A DNA stretch of 36,185 nucleotides from CAYYHA01 sp964471535 (GTDB lineage Bacteria > Myxococcota > Myxococcia > SLRQ01). The stretch's first letter is position 1, and every line of letters starts with the position of its first letter. The stretch is taken from contig CAYYHA010000018.1 of NCBI GenBank assembly GCA_964471535.1, forward strand, positions 1-36,185, in the 5' to 3' direction. The translations under genes were made by a program, and so were the position numbers. Below the pieces are notes generated by a model. That model made no database searches. It saw nothing but the letters and a program-made list of their open reading frames with translations, and was not told the origin of the DNA. Of this stretch, positions 29,527-36,185 are shown one piece after another.

Positions 29527-32346
29527 CTAGACGCGGCCCTCCTCGAGGGGGAGGTGGCACTTCTTGTACTTCTTCCCCGAGCCGCACGGGCAGGGGTCGT
29601 TCCGCCCCACCTTGGGCCTCTCCCGCTTGACGGTGCGGGGCTTCTTGGCGGCCTCCGCCTCGCCTCCATGGGACTCGATGGTTCGCTGCCGGCGCCGCGG
29701 CTGAAACTTCTTCTCCAGCGTTTCCACGTCCTCGGTGGGGGCCGGCTGCACGCGCATGAAGGTCTGGATGAATGTGGACTTGATACGCCACATCATCGCC
29801 TGGAACATCTCGAAACCTTCCTTGGCGTACTCCTTCTTCGGGTCGCGCTGGCCATAGCCTCGCAGCCCGATGCCCTGGCGGAGGTGATCCATCGCCGCGA
29901 GGTGGTCCTTCCACTGCTGATCGATGGTCTGCAGCCAGATGTACTGCTCGAGCCGGCGGACGCGCTCCATCTCCTCCTCGTCTCCGCCAGAGAGCAGCTT
30001 TTCCTTGTCCGTGTAGGCTTTCTCGACGACGTTCCAGACCTGCTCGACGATGGTGTCGCGGTCGCGGGGCGTCCCTTCGAAGCTGATCTGCACGTTGAAC
30101 TGCTCGCGGATGGTGGCCGCGAGGCCGTCGAGATCCCAGTCCTCGGCCCGTCCGCGCGGCGGGCAGGCGCTGTCGACCGCCTCGAGGACGAGATCCTCCA
30201 TGACATCGAGCACCGCCTCGCGGTGATCTTCCCAGGTCACCGTCTGCTCGCGGCGAATCTTCTTGCGCGTCTTGGGATCCTCATCGAACTCCACCAGCGG
30301 CACACCGGCACCCGCAGCCAGGACGCGCCGGCGCAGGCCATAGATCGCCTTGCGCTGGTTGTTCATCACGTCGTCGTACTCGAGCAGGTTCTTGCGTATG
30401 TCGAAGTTGTGTCCCTCGACGCGCTTCTGGGCACTCTCGATCGACTTGGTCAGCCACCGGTGCTCGATGGGCTCGCCCTCCTGCATCCCCAGGCGATCCA
30501 TCCAGCCCATGATCTTGTCCCCCATGAAGATCCGCATCAGGTCGTCTTCGAGGGACAGATAGAAGCGGGACGAGCCAGGGTCTCCCTGGCGGCCGGCGCG
30601 ACCCCGCAGCTGATTGTCGATGCGACGGGACTCGTGGCGCTCGGTCCCGAGCACATGGAGGCCGCCCGCGGCGAGCACCTCCTCCCGCTCCGCCTCGCAC
30701 TGCGCCTTGTACTTCTCGAGTGCGGCGTCGTACTTCGCTTGCCAGGCCTTTCGTGCGTCCTCGGCCCGCTCGATCGCCTCTGGGTCTCCGTCCTCGGGCA
30801 CCTCGGGCTCCGGTCCCACCTCGTCGAGCGCGAGCATCTCGGGGTTGCCCCCGAGGAGGATGTCGGTCCCCCGCCCCGCCATGTTGGTCGAGATGGTGAT
30901 GGCGCCCTTGCGCCCGGCCTGCGCGACGATGTGCGCCTCGCGCTCGTGCTGTTTTGCGTTGAGCACGTGGTGCTTCAGGCCCCGCTTCTTCATCAGCGCC
31001 GAGAGCACCTCGCTCTTGGCGATGGACGCGGTGCCCACCAGGACCGGCTGGCCCCGCTTCTGGCACTCCTCGAGTTCGTCGAGAACGGCGTTGAACTTCT
31101 CCCGCTCCGTCTTGTAGACGACGTCCTCGTGGTCCTTCCGGATCATCGGCTTGTTGGTGGGGACGACCACCACATCCAGGCCGTAGATCTTCTGGAACTC
31201 TTCCGCCTCCGTCGCAGCGGTCCCCGTCATACCGGAGAGCTTCGTGTACATCCGGAAGTAGTTTTGGAAGGAGATGGTAGCGAGGGTCTGGTTCTCCTGC
31301 TGGATCGGCACCCCTTCCTTTGCCTCGATGGCCTGATGCAGGCCGTCCGACCAGCGGCGGCCGGGCATGAGGCGACCGGTGTGCTCATCGACGATGATCA
31401 CCTCACCGTCCTTCACCACATAGTCCACCTCGTTCTTGTAGAGGGCATGCGCGCGCAGCGCCTGCTCGATGTGGTGAAGCGTCTCGATCTCGGCGGGATC
31501 GTAGAGGTTGGGAACACCCAGCAGCTTCTCCAGCTTTTCGATGCCCTCGTCGGTCAGACTGACCGTGCGCGACTTCTCGTCCTTCGTATAGTCCTGCTCC
31601 TCCACCAGCCGCGGAATGAGGGCATCGATCTCCTTGTACAGCGAGGCGGGCTTCTCGGCGGGACCACTGATGATGAGCGGTGTGCGTGCCTCGTCGATCA
31701 GAATGGAGTCCACCTCGTCGACGATGGCGAAGTTGAGTTCCCGCTGCACATAGTCCTGCAACCGGAACTTCATGTTGTCGCGAAGGTAGTCGAAGCCGAA
31801 CTCGTTGTTCTGGCCGTAGGTGATGTCGGCGCGGTAGGCCGCCTTCCGCTCCGCATCGGTGAGCCCATGGACCACGACGCCGTACTCGAGTCCAAGGAAG
31901 TGGTAGATCTGCCCCATCCACTCCGCGTCGCGGCGGGCGAGGTAGTCGTTCACGGTCACGACGTGGACCCCGCGCCCCTCGAGCGCGTTCAGCACGCAGG
32001 GCAGCGTGGCGGTCAGGGTCTTGCCCTCGCCGGTGCGCATCTCGGCGATACGCCCCTGGTGGAGCACCGCGCCGCCGATGATCTGCACGTCGAAGTGCCG
32101 CATCCCCAGCACCCGCACCGCGGCTTCCCGGGTCAGCGCGAAGGCCTCGGGTAGGACGTCGTCGAGGGGGCGGCCGTTCTCCTGCACCTGTGCCTTCCAC
32201 TCGGCGATCTTCCGGGGGAAGTCGGCATCCTCGAGCTTCTTCATCTGCGGCTCGAGGGCGCCCACGGCGTCGACCAGGGGGCGGAGCTTCTTCAGCTCAC
32301 GCTCGTTCTTGGTGCCGACGATCTTGTTGGTGATCCATTCGATCAT
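29527..32346 (-). CDS. secA: Preprotein translocase ATPase SecA
   Basis: Motor that drives unfolded exported proteins through SecYEG, needed by all the signal-peptide proteins in this window. The 939-residue protein shows Walker A MRTGEGKTLTATLP with Lys109, the DEAD-type IVDEVDSILIDEART, the preprotein cross-linking domain, helicase motif TNMAGRGTDILLGGNP, RGRAGRQGDPGSSRFYLSLE, and a C-terminal SEC-C zinc motif (RNDPCPCGSGKKYKKCH) that binds SecB and ribosomes. An insertion of acidic residues (about 510-570) lies near the helicase motifs. No strong ribosome site precedes the ATG. Confidence 0.98.
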   Translation of the reverse strand: MIEWITNKIVGTKNERELKKLRPLVDAVGALEPQMKKLEDADFPRKIAEWKAQVQENGRPLDDVLPEAFALTREAAVRVLGMRHFDVQIIGGAVLHQGRIAEMRTGEGKTLTATLPCVLNALEGRGVHVVTVNDYLARRDAEWMGQIYHFLGLEYGVVVHGLTDAERKAAYRADITYGQNNEFGFDYLRDNMKFRLQDYVQRELNFAIVDEVDSILIDEARTPLIISGPAEKPASLYKEIDALIPRLVEEQDYTKDEKSRTVSLTDEGIEKLEKLLGVPNLYDPAEIETLHHIEQALRAHALYKNEVDYVVKDGEVIIVDEHTGRLMPGRRWSDGLHQAIEAKEGVPIQQENQTLATISFQNYFRMYTKLSGMTGTAATEAEEFQKIYGLDVVVVPTNKPMIRKDHEDVVYKTEREKFNAVLDELEECQKRGQPVLVGTASIAKSEVLSALMKKRGLKHHVLNAKQHEREAHIVAQAGRKGAITISTNMAGRGTDILLGGNPEMLALDEVGPEPEVPEDGDPEAIERAEDARKAWQAKYDAALEKYKAQCEAEREEVLAAGGLHVLGTERHESRRIDNQLRGRAGRQGDPGSSRFYLSLEDDLMRIFMGDKIMGWMDRLGMQEGEPIEHRWLTKSIESAQKRVEGHNFDIRKNLLEYDDVMNNQRKAIYGLRRRVLAAGAGVPLVEFDEDPKTRKKIRREQTVTWEDHREAVLDVMEDLVLEAVDSACPPRGRAEDWDLDGLAATIREQFNVQISFEGTPRDRDTIVEQVWNVVEKAYTDKEKLLSGGDEEEMERVRRLEQYIWLQTIDQQWKDHLAAMDHLRQGIGLRGYGQRDPKKEYAKEGFEMFQAMMWRIKSTFIQTFMRVQPAPTEDVETLEKKFQPRRRQRTIESHGGEAEAAKKPRTVKRERPKVGRNDPCPCGSGKKYKKCHLPLEEGRV

Positions 32347-32542
32347 GAAAGAGACCGGCGAAGGGCGTGCTTACCCCAGGATTTTCACAACGTAAAGCGC
32401 AGCCCGGCTGTGTCCAGCACCCTCAGCCGAGCCACCCGAAGCGGCCCTGTGCCGCGCCGCAGCCGACCCACATGCGGGGTATGCGGCCGTTCGGGGGGAC
32501 AGCGGCCGGCGGGCGCCGACCCAGGGTCTGCAGAAACCGTCC

Positions 32543-33505
32543 TCAATCCAAGATGAACTTCGTCGGCTTCTGCGGAATTCCATCGACCCGAACTTCGTAG
32601 TGCAGGTGCGGGCCGGTGGATCGGCCGGTGTTGCCGATGGCGGCGATCTTGTCACCGCGCTTCACCTTCTGGCCTGCCCGCACGAACGATTCGAGCAGGT
32701 GACCGTAGAAGGTCTGTACGCCGTAGCCGTGGTCGATGATGACCAGGTTGCCGTATCCGGCCTCATGGCCGCTGTAGATCACGGTCCCATCCGCGGGCGC
32801 GTGCACGGGGGTTCCTGGCTGGGCGGCGATGTCGATTCCGGCGTGCATACGCCGCGCACCCGTGAAGGGATCCTCCCGCATGCCGAAGTTGCTGGTCACC
32901 CAACCTCGCGCGGGCCAGATCGCTGGCATCGCGCCGAGCAATGCCTTCTGGTCGTGGAAGTACTCGGAGAGTTCGTGGAGGCTGGTTTCTTCCCGTCGCG
33001 CATCGGCGGAGAGGGTATCGAGCTTCATGTTGATGAGCTCGATGACCTCGTCCACGGACATGCCCTCGGTGTCGAGGGGCGGCGGAACGTCGGCGACCAG
33101 CCGTGCCGCATCCCCGCCGGTAATGGCCGCGGCGCTCCCTTCGGAATCGGTGGGCCCGATGGCGAGGTTGCGCTCGGGATCGTTGAGCTGGGTGAGCATC
33201 CGCAGCTTCGAGTCGAGGCGCTCGACGCGCTCCAAGGTCGCGCCAAGGTGCGCGACTTTCTCTTGCACCCCCATCAGCTCGGTGCGCAGCTGCAGGTTCT
33301 CCTCTCGCAGCGCCGCCGCCTCCGCGGCGTCACCAAGGAGTTGGAAGTAGTGCACGGTTCCCAAGACGAGGAGGCAGAGCACCACGACGGCGACAACTGC
33401 GGTGAGGCGGAGCAGGCTCTTGGGCACGCGGTACTTCCGGACCGTGGCGTGGCGGTCCGGCACCACCATGACCGTCAGGGTCGACGACTTCTTGCTGTCC
33501 GCCAA
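32543..33505 (-). CDS. Membrane-anchored M23 peptidoglycan endopeptidase
   Basis: A 320-residue protein from TTG 33505 (MADSKKSSTLTVMVVPDRHA). One N-terminal membrane helix (about 35-57, LTAVVAVVVLCLLVLGTVHY) precedes a coiled coil (about 65-105) and a helical region, then a LytM/M23 domain (about 200-320). Both zinc motifs are intact, MHAGID (His221, Asp225) and HLHYE (His300, His302), so unlike the EnvC-like protein this one should cut peptidoglycan cross-bridges. TTG is preferred because AGGGA lies 7 nt upstream and the family starts near here; GTG codons further up (about 33530) are possible. The 196-nt gap to secA holds no gene or clear promoter. Confidence 0.9.
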   Translation of the reverse strand: MADSKKSSTLTVMVVPDRHATVRKYRVPKSLLRLTAVVAVVVLCLLVLGTVHYFQLLGDAAEAAALREENLQLRTELMGVQEKVAHLGATLERVERLDSKLRMLTQLNDPERNLAIGPTDSEGSAAAITGGDAARLVADVPPPLDTEGMSVDEVIELINMKLDTLSADARREETSLHELSEYFHDQKALLGAMPAIWPARGWVTSNFGMREDPFTGARRMHAGIDIAAQPGTPVHAPADGTVIYSGHEAGYGNLVIIDHGYGVQTFYGHLLESFVRAGQKVKRGDKIAAIGNTGRSTGPHLHYEVRVDGIPQKPTKFILD

Positions 33506-33878
33506 CGCGCTTCCCTCGCTCCTCCAGGTCACCGCCCGACCCTGCGGCACCTGGTGATCTGCCTATCCCGTCTGAACGCTCTCTCGATTCGTCCTGCCCC
33601 GCCGCTCGCTGTCCGCCGCTGGGTCAGTGGGTGCCGCTCCCCTGCATCGCCGCTCTCGAATCTTCGCACCTGGCTCTGCGTCGCCGGGTCCGCACCACCC
33701 GTATGCATGCTGCCGAGGATGTTCGAGCCTTCCGCGCCCGAGCCTCTCGGGCTCATGGGGCATCGGTGCGTGGACAGCACGAGTCCGGTGGCGAAGTGCT
33801 CCTGGCGATCTCGTCGAGAGGGCCTTGTTCGTGCCCGTGCACCCGTACCTATGCAGCTGGATCCACCGATCCGGTGGA
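33506..33878 (-). other. Long presumed 5' leader of the M23 peptidase gene, with two hairpins
   Basis: If the promoter at 33885-33914 is used, about 373 nt precede the TTG start. The transcript would begin with a perfect 7-bp hairpin at 33862-33878 (TCCACCG / CGGTGGA, 3-nt loop). A second perfect 7-bp hairpin lies at 33736-33752 (GCCCGAG / CTCGGGC). Frames in this stretch look non-coding. It could be a structured regulatory leader or a small RNA gene. I cannot assign a known riboswitch class. Confidence 0.4.
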
Positions 33879-33884
33879 GGCGGC

Positions 33885-33914
33885 GGGATACCACCCACCT
33901 TCCGCGACCGTCAA
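33885..33914 (-). promoter_or_regulatory. Promoter candidate for the M23 peptidase gene
   Basis: On the minus strand TTGACG (33909-33914), an 18-bp spacer and TATCCC (33885-33890). Predicted start about 33878. Between here and the PP2C stop at 34067 (33915-34066) I see no gene. Confidence 0.45.
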
Positions 33915-34066
33915 CCGTATTCTCCAAGGAAGTCCAATGAACAAATAGTGCCACGGTCCCGCGCGTGAGGCACCCCTGCGGCGACACTTTTACCGAGACC
34001 CGGACGGGTGTTCAGGTAGGCCCTTTCCGGTGGGCTCCGCGCCACCCCAGGGAGCCCCGCGGCACC

Positions 34067-34855
34067 TCACGCCTCGTCCACCCGCACCACGATGCAGGTG
34101 ATGTTGTCGTCCCCCCCCCGTGCGTTCGCGAGGTCCACGAAGGCCTTGGGCAACTCGGCGATCCGATCGCCCGCATAGGCCTGCACCATTTCGAGGACCT
34201 CGTGGTCCTCGAGGAAGTTGGACAGGCCATCGGAGCACATCATGAAGACGTCCCCTGGCTGGGCCCAGAGCCCCATCACATCGACGAGGACGTCCTCCTC
34301 GAAGCCCACCGAGCGGGTGATGATGTTCTTGAAGCGGCTGTGCTTCGCTTCCTCGGGCGTGATGACGCCGGCCTTGATCTGCTCGTTGACGAGCGAGTGG
34401 TCCTCGGAGATCTGCTGGCAGATGTCGCCCCGCACCAGATAGATGCGGGAATCGCCCACGTGGGCGAGATAGGCATCCACGCTGCCCTCACGCGTACTCG
34501 GCTTGAGCACGAGCGCACTCACCGTCGTTCCCATGCCGGCGAGATGGGGCTCGCGCCGGGCCGTATGGAAGATGTTGAAGCAGGCCGCCTCGACCGCCTC
34601 ACGCATGCGTTCGGGCAGCTCCGAGCGCTCGAGGTCCACCGAGGGGTCGAAGGGGTTCGCGCCGTTCTCGGTGGCGCGCTTCAATGTCTCGCGGATCGTC
34701 TCCACGGCGAGCCGCGAGGCGGTCCCTCCACCCGCGTGTCCTCCCATCCCGTCGGCGACCACGAAGAGGTTCAGATCTTCGGCGATGAGGTAGGAGTCCT
34801 CGTTGGCTTCTCGCTTCTGGCCGACATCGGTGAGGCCTGCAGAGGTGAGGCGCAT
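34067..34855 (-). CDS. PP2C-family Ser/Thr protein phosphatase
   Basis: Removes phosphate from Ser/Thr residues, the opposite of Hanks-type kinases such as the one at 1-1010. The 262-residue cytoplasmic protein has all metal-site motifs: ANEDSYL (Asp20), VADGMGGHAGG (Asp35, Gly36), CSDGLSNFL and GGDDNITCIVV. No membrane helix. It has its own promoter (TTGACC, 18 bp, TAATCT, 7 nt to the ATG) and is probably leaderless. recN lies upstream on the same strand. Bacterial PP2C genes often pair with kinases; the nearest kinase here is 33 kb away, so no pairing can be claimed. Confidence 0.96.
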   Translation of the reverse strand: MRLTSAGLTDVGQKREANEDSYLIAEDLNLFVVADGMGGHAGGGTASRLAVETIRETLKRATENGANPFDPSVDLERSELPERMREAVEAACFNIFHTARREPHLAGMGTTVSALVLKPSTREGSVDAYLAHVGDSRIYLVRGDICQQISEDHSLVNEQIKAGVITPEEAKHSRFKNIITRSVGFEEDVLVDVMGLWAQPGDVFMMCSDGLSNFLEDHEVLEMVQAYAGDRIAELPKAFVDLANARGGDDNITCIVVRVDEA

Positions 34856-34862
34856 CGGCCAA

Positions 34863-34892
34863 AGATTACCGACGGGGTTGGATAAGGGTCAA
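34863..34892 (-). promoter_or_regulatory. Promoter of the PP2C gene
   Basis: On the minus strand TTGACC (34887-34892), an 18-bp spacer and TAATCT (34863-34868), then exactly 7 nt to the ATG. There is no ribosome site. This is the best match to the leaderless pattern in the window. Confidence 0.6.
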
Positions 34893-34932
34893 CGACCTGT
34901 CCTCGTCGGGAGACGCGGTACCCGTGCCGCAC

Positions 34933-36185
34933 TCACGCGGCATGGGGACGCCTCCGTTTCCTCCGCCCCGCGCCTCTTCGAGCGCCCGGCGCATCCCGCC
35001 CCCGGTCGGGCCGTGCCCCCGTGTCCCCGTCAACCCCGCGCCGGTGTCTCGAGGCACGGTCGATGAGTTCGGCCGCGTGGGCGCGGGTGCGCGAGGTGAC
35101 TTCGATCCCCCCAACCATGCGAGCCAGCTCGTCCCGTCGTGCAGCCTTACTACCCAGGCGCTGCACCTCGACACCCCCGCGATGGCCACGGTGCACCCGC
35201 AGATGGTGAGCTGCGTAGGCAGCAACCTGCGGAAGATGGGTCACACAGAGGACCTGCCGTTCGCGGCCCAGCTCGGCCAGGAGGCGACCCACCGCCTCGG
35301 CGGTCGCGCCCCCGATTCCCGTATCCACCTCGTCGAAGACCAGGACCGGGACGGGGTCTGCATCCACCAGGGCATGGCGGAGTGCCAGCAGGATCCGGGA
35401 CAGCTCGCCTCCGGAAGCGACCCGGTGCAGCGGCTTTGCCTCGGAGGTCCCATGCTGAATGGCGAGGACGAATCGATCCCCGCCCCGGGGCGACAGTGGT
35501 GCCACTTCGAGCTGCGCCACGAGGCGCGTGCGCTCCATCCCCAGCAGCCCGAGGGTCTCGGTGGCGCGCTCGGCGAGCGCCCGGGCCGCCGCCGCGCGCG
35601 CATCCGAGAGTGCCTGCCCTGCGCCGGCCGCGGCCGCCTCCGCCTTCTCCACAGCTCGCACCGCTTCGGCCTGCGTCTGCTCGAAGTGCTCGAGTGCCAT
35701 AAGCTCGTCCCGCATTGCGGCGGCCGCCTCGAGGAGCTTCGCGACGTCGCCGCCATGGCGGCGGGTCAGCCGGCGGAGCTCGCTCAGGCGCCCCTCCACC
35801 CGCTCGAGCTCCGCCGGATCCACCTCGATCCCGGTGCGGCAGCGGGCCACGTCATGGGCTGCGTCCTCGACGAGGGTCAGGGCCCCACGCAGGGCCTCCA
35901 CGGGCGCTGCGAGGCCCGGCTCGTGCTCCGCCGCCCTCGCGAGCCGGTCCACGACGCGGGCGAGCACCTCGGCCACGGCACCCTCCCCCGCGTAGAGCGC
36001 CTCCTCGGCGAGGCTCACCGCCTCCAGGAGCCGCTCCGCGTGGAGGAGACGGGCACGGCGCTGCGCGAGTGCCTCGAGTTCCCCCTCCCCGGGTGCCAAG
36101 GCCTCGATCTCCCGCAGCTGGAAGCGCAGGAAGGCTTCGCGCTCCTGCCGCGCGTCCTCGTCTCCCTCGAGGCCCTCGAGGGAGA
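34933..36185 (-). CDS. recN: DNA repair protein RecN (5' end cut by window edge)
   Basis: An SMC-like ATPase that acts at double-strand breaks. The last 416 residues are visible; the N-terminal Walker A lies beyond the edge. The visible part opens with the helical FLRFQLREIEALAPGE stretch, then coiled-coil arms, ABC signature VASGGELSRILLALRHAL, Walker B VLVFDEVDTGIGG and THLPQVAAYAAHHLRV. After the expected family end (about TRAHAAELIDRA) the frame goes on for about 40 Arg/Gly/Asp-rich residues ending RRKRRRPHAA, an unusual basic tail. The PP2C gene follows 77 nt downstream with its own promoter. Confidence 0.95.
   Translation of the reverse strand, partial: SLEGLEGDEDARQEREAFLRFQLREIEALAPGEGELEALAQRRARLLHAERLLEAVSLAEEALYAGEGAVAEVLARVVDRLARAAEHEPGLAAPVEALRGALTLVEDAAHDVARCRTGIEVDPAELERVEGRLSELRRLTRRHGGDVAKLLEAAAAMRDELMALEHFEQTQAEAVRAVEKAEAAAAGAGQALSDARAAAARALAERATETLGLLGMERTRLVAQLEVAPLSPRGGDRFVLAIQHGTSEAKPLHRVASGGELSRILLALRHALVDADPVPVLVFDEVDTGIGGATAEAVGRLLAELGRERQVLCVTHLPQVAAYAAHHLRVHRGHRGGVEVQRLGSKAARRDELARMVGGIEVTSRTRAHAAELIDRASRHRRGVDGDTGARPDRGRDAPGARRGAGRRKRRRPHAA

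Noticed and set aside
29554..32154. An 866-codon open frame antisense to secA
   Set aside because: It mirrors secA codon structure, has no family motifs, and secA motifs are complete on the minus strand. High GC makes such frames common.
33529..33987. A 152-codon frame in the gap before the PP2C gene
   Set aside because: Arg/Gly/Ser-rich, no ribosome site and no domain; it crosses the promoter predicted for the M23 gene.
34067..34855. PP2C phosphatase as the dedicated partner of the kinase at the left edge
   Set aside because: They are 33 kb apart with no shared operon; family function alone does not pair them.

Overview
The window is high-GC bacterial chromosome, most likely from a myxobacterium (Myxococcota, formerly Deltaproteobacteria). 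This is inferred from a eukaryote-type Ser/Thr kinase with an HRDVSPQN catalytic loop, a PEGA/TPR protein, Cys-rich lipoproteins, and secreted matrixins ending in short Cys/Gly-hydrophobic-Arg tails that resemble MYXO-CTERM sorting signals. Both edges cut genes: a kinase on the left and recN on the right. I see no insertion sequences, phage genes or CRISPR array.

Layout. 1-4821 (minus): an operon of four genes, each overlapping the next by 4 bp: a small secreted protein, two matrixins and a HEAT-like membrane-anchored protein, followed by a Ser/Thr kinase. 4885-7047 (plus): gltX and a CPBP-type membrane protease. 7022-8353 (minus): a third matrixin fused in frame to a second secreted domain related to the small protein of the first operon. 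8502-9313 (plus): a small exported protein whose frame runs into tRNA-Gln(CTG), then tRNA-Glu(CTC) and a terminator-like hairpin. 9362-10576 (plus): a PLP aminotransferase. 10598-15801 (minus): a PEGA/TPR protein and two lipoproteins. 15905-21727 (minus): receiver/GGDEF-like protein, a conserved hypothetical, ftsE, ftsX, an EnvC-like activator and a CtpA-type S41 protease. 21875-24161 (plus): a nicotinamidase-like pseudoenzyme and glutamine-dependent nadE. 24148-27308 (minus): rpsB-tsf-pyrH-frr. Then a small membrane protein (plus), and argJ, secA, an M23 peptidase, a PP2C phosphatase and recN (all minus).

How the genes work together. The ftsE-ftsX-envC-ctpA block is a classic cell-wall splitting module: an ABC-type complex controlling a LytM activator, next to a periplasmic processing protease. 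rpsB-tsf-pyrH-frr is the conserved translation/UMP-kinase cluster. The nicotinamidase-like gene and nadE sit 1 nt apart and form an NAD unit in which the first protein has lost its catalytic residues.

Two points stand out. First, matrixins occur at two loci with the same kind of secreted partner domain, separate at one and fused at the other, which suggests an undescribed protease-partner system. Second, several first-in-operon genes have a TTGACC box, a 17-18 bp spacer, a TA-rich -10 box and a start codon only 6-9 nt further on with no Shine-Dalgarno sequence, as expected of leaderless mRNAs. Functional statements are homology judgements made by eye. Promoters, terminators and starts are predictions.
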